Shown here: positions 34,557 to 46,791 of the stretch, piece by piece
Layout of the letters: each line of letters begins with the position of its first letter
How positions within the stretch are numbered: the stretch's first letter is position 1
Source of the DNA: Phallus indusiatus
Lineage: Eukaryota; Basidiomycota; Agaricomycetes; Phallales; Phallaceae
Length of the DNA stretch: 64,000 nucleotides
NCBI GenBank assembly: GCA_027605045.1
Contig: JAQFWX010000027.1
Coordinates: 592,903 to 656,902 of the forward strand
Direction of reading: 5' to 3'
The notes under the pieces: model-generated
Databases searched by the model: none
What the model saw: only the letters and a program-made list of their open reading frames with translations
What the model was told of the DNA's origin: nothing
Made by a program: the position numbers and the translations under genes

Positions 34557-37500
34557 ATGACCACAACAGGTGGTAAGTCCAACTCTGCGCAGTTATTATA
34601 TATCGTATATTGCACATGCAAACTACTCTTCTCCTCAAGGTTATCCATCGCCCGCAATTTCCACTCCGCAAACAGCTGGCATGGACTCAAATCCCTATCC
34701 ACGACCCTCGTTTTCCGTCAACAGAAACTTTCTCGATTCCTCGTCTACCCAAGAGCCATTCAACGACTCAAGCCCTGCATCTGCTGTGCAATCCCTCTCG
34801 AAATCGGATTCTCCCCAGCCCGACCTACCCCGTCTGAGCAGTGATTCTACCGCTCCTACCTCACCAACACTATGGCAACCTTCAGACTCAACGATTCCCG
34901 TTATTCATCGGAGCAATACTACTGCCCATGACATACCCTTTCAGAATTCCACCGCAGGCCTGGAGACACTTGACGATTCTATCTTGCGTGCACTGTGTGA
35001 ACTCGACGTACGCCAGCATTCTGTTCTCGTGGCATGATACTGTTCGCTTATGGCTTACCTTTGACCAATTATTAGTGTGGCGTTCCCTTACTACTTGATA
35101 GAATCAAACAGAGCCTTGTATCATGCAGGGTATGTTCGATTGCTTTTATATCCCTTTGGTTACCCTCTTTACCAATCCTATCATTTTGATTTGATATCTT
35201 GCCGTTTCATCATGACAGGAGGCTGCCGTCTTTCTAAAAAAACGTTCTGTGATCGAGGAAGAATACAGCAAGGGTATGCAAAAGCTAGCACGAACTTCAT
35301 TAGAAGTCTATTCATCCAACGACGGCAAAGCCGGGTGAGTTTGCAACCCTGTTCCGCGATCATGAGAGCTCTAACACTAATGGGTTATAAAAACACCAAG
35401 TTCCTTTGTAAACGCCTGGCAATCCGCCATGCGAATCCACGATGTAGTTGCCGAGAATCGTTTCAGATTCTCTCAACGTCTAAACGATATAAGTGAAGAG
35501 CTAACCGCGCTTTCAAAGCAGGTGGAGAAGAATCGGAAAGAGGTATGCAGCGGATCTCTCACAAAACACACGCTTTTCTGCTTATGCTTATCTTGATTCT
35601 CATTCTTAATTTAGATCAAAGATACCGCGACACGGCACGAGCGTGCTTTGCTAGATGCCCAACTCACCCTCGAGAAGGCAAGACAGCGGCACGATCAATC
35701 AGCCGAAGAACTCGAACGTTTGCTAGTACAGAAAGAGGGCGAATCATACAAAGAGACAGGGGTACAGAACTCTCGTTCTCCCGGTGGCAAAAGGGCAATT
35801 GGCAAGGCGGTGGCTAAAGGCGGACTATTGCTGAAAGGAAAAAATCCAGCCAACGTAAGTGTATCGTTTTTTAGTTCATATATGTCGAATTCCAGATGAA
35901 CAAACTCATGTGACGTCTTCTCTTTGCTCGTATTCGTATACACAGCTACAAAGACAAGAAGACGATGTCCGAACACGCGTTTCCACTGCTTCGACCGCCA
36001 TGGCTAAAGCAATGCAAGACACGCAGCAAATCCGTCAGGAATACTTCAACTTTCAACTACCCCGTGCTCTCAGAGTGGGTACCAAATTTTTTCCAAAAAA
36101 ACAACTGATCCGATTATTATCGCTCAGAGCCTTAAAAACTGCGCGGACGAAATCGACAACGGGCTACAGTATCATCTCGGCCGTTATGCCTTCCTCTTCG
36201 AAAGCCTGCTTCAGAATGATGGTAGCACGCTGGCACCGTTAGACTCCGACGCGCGTACGTGGTTCTTTTTTACCTTTTTTAGCTATTTTAATTTGCACCT
36301 CCTGATCTACATATTACAATCTGCAGTCGGACTTCGTAATGCGATCGACATCATTGATAACCGCACCGACTTTAGAGTGTACATGCAGAATTATGCTGTA
36401 GCACACGCCAGCTTAGGACCACAACGGGCTGTTCGTCGAGAGGGGCCATGGCCAGACGGTTTCGTGGGTCTTCCCCCTTCCCTTTTTTTCCTGAGCGCTT
36501 CTCTCTCCGCCTGCGCGCGCGAGAACTAATAATATCATATTTATTCTCAGGCTCACCAACCTCAATCGCAGTACCAACACCAGCACCAGCAATCACAACC
36601 ACAAACATCTTTATCCTTCAATGCTAATGACAAACTCTCGGCTCCATCGTTACTTCAGAACAATTCATTGACAGAGGTATCTGTATCACCGACACCTGAA
36701 AGATGGGCACCGACGTTCGGTGTAGACCTCGCAGAACAACTTGTTCGCGACGGTGTCGATCTTCCTAAAGTAATGGAAAAGTGTTGTCAGGCAATTGAGA
36801 AATGGGGTTTGCTATCAAAAGGCATTTATCGACTCAGTGGTACCCATAGCAAGATTCAGCGGCTGAAAGAGAAATTGGATAGAGGTTTGTCCCAATGTTT
36901 TTTTTGTTTGTTTTTTGCTGAACCCAACCCTTTTTCGTTAGACGTTGATTCGGTCGATCTAGACGATGCCGAATGGACTGCAGATATAAATAACGTCGCG
37001 TCGGTTCTTAAGCAGTGGTTGAGGGAATTGCCGGAACCGCTTCTCACTCATAAACTTCAACAAGGTTTCGTTGAAGCTGCTAGTAAGCTTGCCTTTCTTT
37101 AAATTAATTCTACAACTTGAAACAAACAAATGCTACTATTAGAACTTGATGTACCCCGTGCACGACAAATCCGATTACACGAGCGAGTCAACGATCTCCC
37201 AGATGCGAATTATGCCACTCTTAAATACTTCCTAGGCCATTTACACAGGTGCGTGGACGTGGCTGAATCAAAAAAGCCAACTTGCTGTTTTTTATTATAG
37301 TTGCTGACTTTGCTGAAATAATAGAATTACGAAACATGAAGCAGATAATCAGATGTCAATGTCGAATTTAGCTATAGTATTTGGACCGACATTATTCGGA
37401 AACTCAGTTTCAAATGGTGCGGTTGGTATCGCTGATACCGCATGGCAGAATAAGGTAAATCTGTCTTCTCAAAACTCTGTACAATGTATCATGATTTTTA

Positions 37501-37592
37501 AAACCCCTTTCTCTTATTCTGTCTATTTTTAGGCCATAGAAACAATTCTGGAACATTACATCGATATCTTCGTCGATGAATCGTCTTCATGA
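34557..37592 (+). CDS. F-BAR domain RhoGAP protein (Rgd1-like)
   Basis: Membrane-curving, Rho-type GTPase-activating protein; yeast Rgd1 acts on Rho3/Rho4 at growth sites. Exon 1 is 34557-34572 (MTTTGG) with a perfect GTAAGT donor; exon 2 starts at 34640. A Ser/Pro-rich N-terminus is followed by the F-BAR helix bundle (EAAVFLKKRSVIEEEYSKGM, KLARTSLEVY, FVNAWQSAMRIHDVVAENR), a coiled region with a GKRAIGKAVAKGGLLLKG insert, a Gln/His-rich linker near 36550-36600, and the RhoGAP domain. The GAP domain has the arginine finger in GIYRLSGT, WLRELPEPLLTHKLQ, NDLPDANYATLKYFLGHLHR and NQMSMSNLAIVFGPTLFG. The protein ends FVDESSS at TGA 37590-37592. About a dozen introns. Domain calls are firm; orthology to Rgd1 is inferred from the order F-BAR then C-terminal RhoGAP. 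Confidence 0.92.
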
Positions 37593-40500
37593 CCGTTTAT
37601 TGTCCTTTTTTCTTATTCTTATCTCCTCGTCTTCTCCCCTTCTCGATACAATACTTCAAGAAACCCAGTAATATGCCATACGCCTCCTTCGAACAGCGCA
37701 TTTCTAACTACTCTCGGGTGTCACCTTTCTCCATCTTTCATTCATCCATGCGCTCCCCGCCCGTAGCATACATATCAACACCGTCAATTTACCTCCCTAC
37801 CCTCCGCTTATGCTCGGTCCTCGGAATCTCGTTTTCGTTCGTTGTCTTCATTTTCCATCCTCCCGCCCCATTCCCTCTTCGCCGTTCCCCTTTTTAAGTT
37901 GTCTTTTTTTTTTGGCCCTTCAACACGGTGATAATAACGCCTCTCTGTATTCCCAATCTTCCATCTTTCTCCGCTACACAACGAACTTTGAAACTTCTCT
38001 TTAGTTACTTTTCGTGATGTATTTCCTTTTTTTCTTCTTTTTGTCTTCAGCTTTTTTTTCTTTCTCTCTCTCTCTCTGTCTTTTCGTTTTGATCTGTTCA
38101 TATTGAAGTACATAATTCGCAGGTTCGAATAGGAGTTCAATGTAATATTTGCGCACCGGCATATACGTGTTAAATTTCATGCGTGTGTGAGCTGCAACTT
38201 AAAACAAAAGCGGAACAAGAAGCAATTGGAAAAGAACGCGCAATCGTTCACGGGTTGGGTGATCTCGCGTATTATATGCCGTTTGTGTGCACATGCTGAT
38301 TCTGAACGTATCAAATGCTACAGTTCGCAGCTCAGGATAACATAAATACATAATAAAGCCCGCTCCAGGGTTTGTTTAATATGACCTTGCTAGTAGCCTG
38401 CATATAAATTATAATTGCAATATCATTCGGACTTTTCGAATAATACAGGCCATTTAAGCAAAATCCTAAATAGCTTCACATGACTGAAGTGTGTAATGCA
38501 ATCACTATCTAATGGCCTATTACGTCTCCAATCTGGAGGGAGTCGTGCGCGCAAACGTCGCGTTCCCGAACCCCGACAGCATTTACTCGCAGCACACAAA
38601 CTACAGTACACAATGCATTGCAGTCAAACTTTCTCAACAACACATGTATTCGACGCGATATAGAAGCTCGGAACGAATTGGGGGAAATGCCCTTTTTAAG
38701 CTTTTTCAGAAGCCTGGTTCATGATCATGTAATCTAGTGGACGACTAAGAGTTCTAGACCTCCCAGAACCGTGTTTTTTTTTGGTTTTTGCAAATTAAAG
38801 TATAATATCGTCATCTCGGACCAATAAGAAAACATACATATGAAAAGTCAAAAACATGATATGTACATACACTTTCTGTTCTTATCATTTTCTTCTCCCA
38901 TCCGTATTCGGAAAGCAACCCTTGTGAGGAGAAGATAAGCCTGGGAAAAAGAGCGAGAAGACTGGATACCACTGGACCAGGCGCGCTGGTCATTGGTCAT
39001 TGGTTGGGAACAATGATTCGCCCGCCGGGGGCCGCCCTAAGTATATATCTGATCTAACAAACCAGTTGTCCATATCTGAAGATAAATTTCGAAATCAAGG
39101 CACGTTTTCCGTTTATAAGAGAACAAGAAGCACAGAACAAAACGAACCCCATTCTCTTTTAGAGTTTCATCATTTGACACGGTTTTGGGGGGTCGGTCCG
39201 ACCACTGGTCGTTATATCGAATCTCTCTCAAGCTTCAAGGCTTCATAGTCAAATCGGACGGTTCCGTTCGAGAGGAGGAGGAGGACAGATTGGACTCCTG
39301 AGACTCGGGTTCTGGACATCTTCCATTCTATGATATACGTAAACTCTTCTCTTCTTCGACATACATATTGCATCTCATTGTTTGTCAACACGAGTGAAGA
39401 GATAGAATGGTTCTAAAAATAATTGATGGATAAGCTTGAGTGCGTGCCTGACATGCGCATTGCGCACTTGCCATGTTATGTATGGATGGATGGTCTGAAT
39501 CGTGGTGATGATAACCTAGTAGAGTCGGGAGTAGAGCTTTAGACTTGATTGAGACGGACTAACAAAGAAAGGTGTGAGAGTTTCCGAGGTTGAGTTGGGT
39601 TAGACCCATCCTGGTCGTCAAGCTGTTTTGAATACGATATACACCGACAGATATGATCAACGTCAGTTGCTGGTTTTCCTCATCTATCGATTCTTTTTCC
39701 ACGCGTGCGTATCAAAGAGGAAAGAAAGAAAAAAAACAAACCAGATAGCTCATAATGGCAATAAAACCCCATTCGTACGAGCCATTCTTCCTCAGTTTGG
39801 AATTAGAGTTCGAGGTTCCGAAAAGAAAAAAGTTCAGGATGATAGATAGATAGTAACTTAGTAGCCGATCAAAATTCAGGCCTAGTAAAGTAGCAAAAGC
39901 CGGAAAAATGCGGACTTGCAACATGCACACAGGGATAATGAGAAAACGACATATTGCATATTGGAAAGGGCCCTGTCGCTGGTCACGGTGGCGGGAGCAG
40001 GGCTGCGAAAAGGAATAAGATTATGTACTTGCTGTACTTTCCTTTAAGCTGTTTAGAAGCCCAGAGTCGCCGATGCCAGGTGGCACTAAGCGGTACTAGC
40101 GGTAAATCCCCGAGAGAAATAATTTCTTTTTTGCTTACACCAACGGCAACTAGTCTGTGATGGTTATGCCCTGGTATGTACACAGATCCGTCCGGGACAC
40201 ATACAGATTTAAAACTCACCATATGTTAACGTCTCGATGGGGCGATGAATGAACTTTCAGGTCGTGTCATGGCATCATGGTCACCGGTGAACAAGACACT
40301 ATATCCGAAAAAGCCGTTATCCCGAAATCGACAACTGTCCGAATGGAATCCTTTTAAGCACTCCTCGTGTAAATTGGAAAGTAATAATGTCGCTGGTTTT
40401 CAATTACCTTCATGGCGGGCTGCCAATGCACGCACCCATTGCATGCATGCACTCTGCCAAAAAAAAAGATAAATAAACTCGCCTGTACCCGAATATGAAA

Positions 40501-42624
40501 ACGACAAGGTAAAAACCTGGTCGTTTTGACGAGGACGTCAATTGAGGTGGGGAGGCTGAGAGGGTGGATGGAGGTCGTTGGCGAGCCAGAATTACCGGAC
40601 CACAAGGCGCACTTCATGGACATGGAACTGCACCCACTCATTTGAGGGCGAGTTGCATATGTATACCATACATCTGGTACGAATTGAGAAGAATTTTGAC
40701 AATAAGAGTACTCGATATTCCCCGAAATACCAAAACCTCTCCAGAGCCGAACAGTCCGTGAATCATATCGAATTGAGTATGTACATGAGAGAGCATGAAT
40801 TTTTTTAATAACGAATCCGGTTGGATGAAAGCGCAACGTGGTTTTTAATTTACATTTATGGCTGACCAACACGGGAAGGGGGGCGCGGCGCGCACGGATC
40901 AGATATGTAGTTTGACCTGTCGAATTTAGTTGATTAAAATGTAAATGTGAACGTTATATATGATATTTTGCTAGCGTATATTGCAGGAAGTTTGGACCAA
41001 ATTACGACGTAATTAAAGAAGGCTTCGGTTGAATGTATGTATGTATTGAAGAAGCCAGCCTAAGCTTGAGGGTGCATCGTTTTGGGGAAGGGAAACAGCG
41101 TCGGAATGGACGTACGTACGACTCGGATATTAGTTAGTTTAGTTAGCTAGGCTGCCTGCGGGCAAAGTGGGATGGAATTGAAGGTGGGGAAGGGGACCGT
41201 GCGGGTAATAGGCTAAGATCTGAATCTGTACTTTCCCCGTGAGATGATGATGATTTCATGGATACGTTCTCTAAAGGCCCTTTTCTTCTCAACTAAGTTG
41301 CGGAAAGATCAAGATAGGCAAATGTCCAAGGCTGCGTAATGGGTTCTGAATCGGAACAGCCCCAGGATGGGACAACAGATGGAATAATTGCGGAACCATG
41401 GACCATCGCAGTCATGCAACATGTGCACATAAGAGGGGTGCCAGTAAGGCCTTATTGTTTGTTATTAAGAATTACACAGCCTAACCAAGCATGACCTTGG
41501 ACTGAAGGCAGCTGGAACTGCAGTCGGGTCACGGTTGGAAAGCGTGCTGCCATGCCTCGCGGCAGATTTAGCGCGAGGCCTAAAACCTGGCACATATGTA
41601 ACTGGTTTTTTTTTTTAACGGGAAAAAAGAGCACGAGCATGTTATTTAAACGAGTTTAAGCTTTCCCTTCCCTTTTAGCACGGATTTAGTTTTAGCCACG
41701 CGACGAGTATATGAGAGAAAGGACTAACTCTGAGGACAATACATATCGGACAAACAAGTGGCCTGAAGGCCTCATGATTATAAATATTCACATAGCAAGC
41801 TCTTATTGTGCGGGGAGTTTGGCCCTGTGAGAATATAAAAGATACAGGGACGGGCGGGCCATCATGGCATCAATTATCTTTGAAGCTTGAAGCTTGATTT
41901 GTATGTAAATAGTATCTTGCATATCAGAACACGTTTTATCAGGTGATGCCAGAGTTTTGAGAGGGTTCTGAAAAGAAAAAGAAAAAAGAAAAGCACATAA
42001 AGCACATGAGTGATTAGTTAGTTACTTAGCCCGTTTTACGCCCAGGTCTGAGTGTAGCCACATCGTCATTTTATCAGAAACAGACGTTTTTTTCGTAACG
42101 TTGCTGTGTGACCTGCCTTGCGTGACTGTTTGCTGCCCTTTTTTCCTTTTTTGGGACATGTTCGCCTCGTGGTCTGGACAACGCCACGCCGGCGTCAAAG
42201 GGAGGAGACTGACTGGGTGTACGAGATATAATTATAAAGTTATAAAGCAATGTAAAATGTAAAATGTAATAATAAATTATTTATATTTTACTTGGTTACC
42301 TCCAAATTTATATATCATCCCTTCTCCTCATGGTCCTCCTCCACCACCACCTTCCTCTTGCCTTGCTCTAGTCGTCCATGCTCCTTTAACGCGGCACACG
42401 TACAAAGTCGTCCACTTTCCTCCCCATCTCCCCTTCTTCTTCTCTACTTCATTTATATCTATTATATATATATAAAAGTTCAAAAAATCACATCGGACCT
42501 ACCTCCCCAATAAAAATCCCAAAAAAAACCAACAAAAACTCCTTCTCCCGATCCCAGTTGACGACGCGTCACCTTTTTTCTCTCTATTCTAGTTTTTACT
42601 TCTTTTTCTTTTCCTAACTCAAGA
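37593..42624. other. 5-kb gene-poor region upstream of the low-complexity protein gene
   Basis: Both strands show only short unrelated frames, none with family similarity or convincing splice chains. The left end is pyrimidine-rich (CT runs at about 38040-38085) and is probably the RhoGAP 3' flank. The right end is the promoter and leader of the gene at 42625. Between them are scattered GC-rich stretches (near 39015-39035 and 40870-40890) and AT-rich patches (42225-42290). A non-coding transcript or an extended regulatory region is possible; nothing specific is supported. Confidence 0.5.
42469..42478 (+). promoter_or_regulatory. TATA box upstream of the low-complexity protein gene
   Basis: TATATAAAAG lies about 150 bp before the ATG at 42625 and is followed by a long CT-rich leader, a common arrangement in strongly transcribed fungal genes. 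Confidence 0.5.
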
Positions 42625-43903
42625 ATGCATGACCAACTAGTAATGGATCCCGCTTCTACGTCTACGACTCTACCTCAGCCTCTGCCGGAACTCCAGCGGA
42701 GACCATATGACGAAGAAAGCCGCGTTAGCACGGATAGCGACCTCGATCTTACGGATTTTGACGACGAAGACGGGGACAGAGATGATGTTTATAATGATGA
42801 TGAGATGAGAGGGGATCAGAACCGTTCAACATTCTCCGGCGTGTTGATGCGACGGCTTCGGATTTTGGAGGAACAACAACAGCGGCCGCTAATAACCACA
42901 GACGACGACGTAGACCGACCTGGCGAGCTCATTCGCCCACCGCTACTAGCCATTGCAGATGACTCCTTTTCAGCCAAAATGCGCCGCGTCCTAAAATGGA
43001 CACACTCTCTTCCTCCTTCCGATGCCGTTTCAGAGTCATCCGGGTCGAGTACGTACCAATTACGTTTACTATATACACCCTCAATTCAATTCACTCATTT
43101 GATGATCTATTTATTTTTTCTATTCAGGCTTATGTTCACCCGCAACCGTGCCTACCGCCATATTATCAATACCAGCACCAGGAACTCAGTCACGCAAACG
43201 ACGCCTCAGCGACGCCCTCTTCCCTGATGATGGTGATATCGATGCTACACAACATCACCACCACCAACATCATCATCATCACCAACAGCATCATTATAGT
43301 CACGTCCTAAAACGCCCTCGCATCTCAGGCGTATTTTCGCCCTCAGTCCCAGGCTCCCCCTTCTTCTCAACTGCTCCTCGGCTGTATCCGTTCCCAATTT
43401 CAGCCCCTTCAGCCCCTGCACCAGCACCAGCAGTAGCGGTGGCCGATCAAGATCACGATCACAAATCAAGAAGCACAAGGACAAACACACGCACAAGCAC
43501 GAGCTCAGTCCTGAGACCATGTGATTACAGTTCCCATAATCACTCTCAGCCAATCGCGAGCTCGCACGCCAACAACTACAACAACAGCAACAACGCCAAT
43601 GCTTATTTTAATAATAATAATGCTAAAGTTACCGCCGATGGTGACGCCACTGGTGTTATTACTACTGCTATAACTGTTGCTGGTACTGTTCCCAACTCAA
43701 GCGTTCCAATCGGCACTGTCAGACTGGATGTGAAGAACGTGGTCGATTTGAGTCGACTCCAATTTCTGCCATCCCCTTCGGCCCGAATAGGAATGACTTT
43801 GTCAGACAACAACAATGGCGTCCATATTTGTACTACTGCTCGTGACGCTTCTTCCCAAGGCTTCATCCGACATTGTCCACCTGCCATATCTTATGCGGCT
43901 TAG
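42625..43903 (+). CDS. Low-complexity His/Asn/Pro-rich protein of unknown function
   Basis: Exons 42625-43048 and 43128-43903 join at a phase-1 intron and give 399 residues. I do not recognise the family. The N-terminal part is acidic (SDLDLTDFDDEDGDRDDV), followed by a short helical patch (FSAKMRRVLKWTHSLPPSD). The second exon has a basic SRKRRLSD, two His clusters, KRPRISGVFSPSVPGSP, a Ser/Ala/Pro run, and Asn-rich stretches (ANNYNNSNNANAYFNNNN). The make-up suggests a nuclear regulatory, condensate-prone protein, but that is inference. Long non-coding flanks on both sides (5 kb and over 2 kb) fit a regulatory gene. Translation from the second ATG at 42643 would remove six residues. Confidence 0.72.
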
Positions 43904-46193
43904 AGCGGTGCAACTCTCGTACACATATATATCCCAATCACCCCAGCAACGAACATATTTCTGGCGATGCATTGATACCCTTTCTGGGCACATCCGCTAT
44001 ATTTTTTTGGTTTAATTTTTTTTTCGTAGTCTTTTTTTTTGAGGAGGAATGCGTGACGCGACGTGACGACAACGAGTAAGGTTTTTGGGATGGGGGGTCA
44101 GGAGGACGAATGATGAATGAATATGGAGATAAAAAGGAGAAGAAGAAGGCGATTTTCAGCAATTAGTGTTGAATGGTCCCAAGGAGATATCAGAAATTTC
44201 GGGAGTTCCGATGCCCAAAGATACCATAAACTATATACCAATCAAAAGGAGAGGAGGGACACAAGCGGGCGAGAAATGGAAAGTAAAAGAATTGAAGAAG
44301 AAGTGAAGTATCAAACGAAATGGAAGAAGTTTATTTTTTTCTTTTCTTTTTCTGTTTTCTTATCTGTTTTCCACACACACCATAGACATACTCTTAAACC
44401 ATATATCCTCTTTTTTTATCCCTTTATTCTCCTAGCTACACTACGTCTCATTTTAAAAACGAATCTTCTTTTCCGCTTTTCATTTTTTCCTTTTTCTACG
44501 CCTTTCGTGTCTGTTTTCGATTTCTTCCTTTTCTCCCTCGATCTCTCTCAAACCAATGTACTTTTAGCTAGCTCAACAACAACAACTTTGAACAACAACA
44601 TCTATCCTTTTTTCCCCATCGCCGACGCCTTTGTTTTTCCTTTAATTTTGTCTTCAACTTCGTATTTGTACATATTTATAACAACAACGAACCCGTACTA
44701 GGGGCTAAGTATATCCAATCGAAGCTCGTACTCAAAATTTCTACACGTGTACTTTCGTTGTTTGAATTGAATCTCATTCACGTTGCGCACGCATATTAGT
44801 CTATGTATGCCGCCGGTTCAGCGTCCCGCAATCTCCGGACAAATCGCTGCCATGGGACAGTGCGGCAGTCAGTTTGACACGGTGCCATGCATCTGTCCAC
44901 GTGCACGGTGCACGCACGCATACATATATAAGGAATATATGTAATATGCTCACGCAAGCCCAAGTTCAAAAGAAATTTAAGATCTATAATAGACCGCGTT
45001 CAATTGATAAATGAATTTGAATTTGAAATAACTCGGCATTATTATCATAATTGAAAAACGTTGAAATCTCTGTCCATCATGTCATTGTGCCAGATATCAA
45101 ATAATTACGTCAATGAACAATACAGTTGACAGGATCATGGGCAACTTTGAATGTAATTGCAAAAAAAACTCCACTGTACATACACACACCATGCACGTAT
45201 GTAGAAACCACGATTTTAGGAAACGCCCGAAAGTCTAAGTCTGAATACGTCTGACAGACTTCGAAAGAATCGATTCAGTGCAAACATCACTTCCTTTTTC
45301 GCCCAAATCCGATGACAGCTGCATAATTAGACACCACTTTAGGAGACACCATTTACCCCCCTGGGCGTTTTTTGTTTTGCCTTAGCCTTTCTGGTATATT
45401 ATCTTCAAGTTTTCAACTCAGACTGAAGGGACACCGCAACCTAATCACCAGAAGCAGAACCGATATAATCACCACCACCGACATTATTGGGCTGCTTCCT
45501 CCGAATCCGGATCTGGGGATCATTTTTCTCAGAAGAATAAGAATAATAGGCCTCTTAATATTAAAACACGCCGGCGTCGGTCGCGTTTTGAATTTTGACG
45601 TTGGCATCGGTTTCGGTTGACTCGGATTACTATTAGTACCACATGCCGCCACCACATTTGTGCAATTGTTGATGCCAGTGAGGTTTTTAGTAGACCGGAC
45701 CGTACTATGTTCAGTATGATTTCCCAATTATAAAAGTTTTTCAATACGACTGCGGTTTCTTTTCTTCTCCCGCCGTTTATCTTGGTTTGTATGTTCTTGA
45801 ATCGAAAACCTTAACGCATGTACATTGTTGGAAATCAAAGCTCGCATATATGCAATTATTGCTTTTGAGTTTGTACTGAAGTTTACAGTCAGTATCGATA
45901 TCATAGGATTTACGTTAGCGAAATAATTGTTTTGAAATCTGTCTCTAATAAATTATTTTGACTAACGGTAGAAAGTTACAAGCATATTATGAATTTGAGC
46001 CCTTTACGTTAGAGAGCCGACGAGGTTGTCGGGCAGTGCCAGTAGGTCGTATTTGGGTGCAGGAACGCGCGGGTGTCACTGTATGCCAAATGTGATTACG
46101 GGCGCGCCGAAGTCTATCACGTCGTAATCGTCCCGAAACATGATCCAGAATTTCGAAACGTGAAATAACTCAAAATTAGGGAGAAAAAAACTA
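43904..46193. other. 2.3-kb region without a convincing gene
   Basis: It begins with the 3' flank of the preceding gene. Frames at 44117-44701 and 45372-45744 are open but their translations are Phe/Ser- or Ile-rich and look like read-through of pyrimidine-rich or simple sequence rather than protein. The right end abuts the inverted-repeat element. Confidence 0.5.
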
Positions 46194-46533
46194 TTACAGC
46201 CGTTTGCAGACTAGTTTGCACTCCGACAAGTCGCGTGTCGGATGCTCAAAAAATAGGGTCGAAAGACCGGGTTTTCCTGGCTGAACTGCTGATTGTAAAT
46301 TAGGAGTATATTAGTAGAAAATGTTTCTAAGATGTATTTCGATTTTTTGAATACAAAAAATCATGATATTTGGGTGATCTGAAAAAAACCGGGTTCTCTG
46401 ACTTTATGAGCTTTTTGGGACTGAAGGTACTAGGTGGGAAAATTGAGCCTTTGCTTCCGAGTTCCTTGTGGCTCAGTGGTTAAATTGCCGCTTCACTGAA
46501 TTACTGCTTGGTCGTGGGTTCGATTCTGAGTGC
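46194..46533 (+). repeat. Left arm of the inverted repeat
   Basis: It pairs with the complement of 46719-47059. Identity is nearly perfect, which implies recent origin or ongoing homogenisation. The outermost 60 bp contain the internal repeat TTTGCA separated by GACTAG. Confidence 0.93.
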
Positions 46534-46544
46534 TCCAAATTTTT
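46462..46544 (+). ncRNA. tRNA-like Pol III unit, left arm
   Basis: An A-box match TGGCTCAGTGGTTA (46469-46482) and a B-box match GGTTCGATTCT (46517-46527) are 34 bp apart, as in tRNA genes, and a TTTTT run (46540-46544) follows directly. D-stem pairing GGC/GCC is present, but the acceptor and T stems do not pair properly, so it is not a functional tRNA. It resembles the tRNA-derived head of a SINE or a Pol III-driven non-coding RNA. Confidence 0.6.
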
Positions 46545-46705
46545 GGTTCTCAATATGCCAGTATGTCAAGAAATAAAATTAGAGTTCTTTAAAATTATGT
46601 TTTCTAATTTCAATAACACTTGGTATTTTGCGTGAAATGATTCAGCCTGACATATATAATTTTTGAAAAAAAAAATGTTTGTCAACTCTGGAACAGAGAA
46701 GTTTC

Positions 46706-46791
46706 AAAAAAAACAACCAGTACACAGAGTCGAACCCACGATCGAGCAGTAATTCAGTGAAGCGGCAATTTAACCACTGAGCCACAAGGAA
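46706..46791 (-). ncRNA. tRNA-like Pol III unit, right arm
   Basis: Mirror copy of the left unit on the minus strand: A box at 46784-46771, B box GGTTCGACTCT at 46736-46726, then eight Ts (46713-46706). The B box has C where the left copy has T. The two units point towards each other across the loop. Confidence 0.6.

Noticed and set aside
40354..40872. 172-codon minus-strand frame in the gene desert
   Set aside because: Composition is irregular, there is no recognisable domain, and it is not supported by neighbouring exon-like frames.
44117..44701. 194-codon plus-strand frame after the low-complexity gene
   Set aside because: Translation is a run of Phe, Ser, Leu and Ile from pyrimidine-rich sequence with no domain; more likely 3' flank.
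45372..45744. Open frames on both strands before the inverted repeat
   Set aside because: Short, mirror each other, no start context, no splice partners and no family similarity.
46462..46536. A genuine tRNA gene in the inverted repeat
   Set aside because: A and B boxes and a terminator are present, but the acceptor and T stems do not pair and no proper anticodon stem can be drawn; treated as tRNA-like only.
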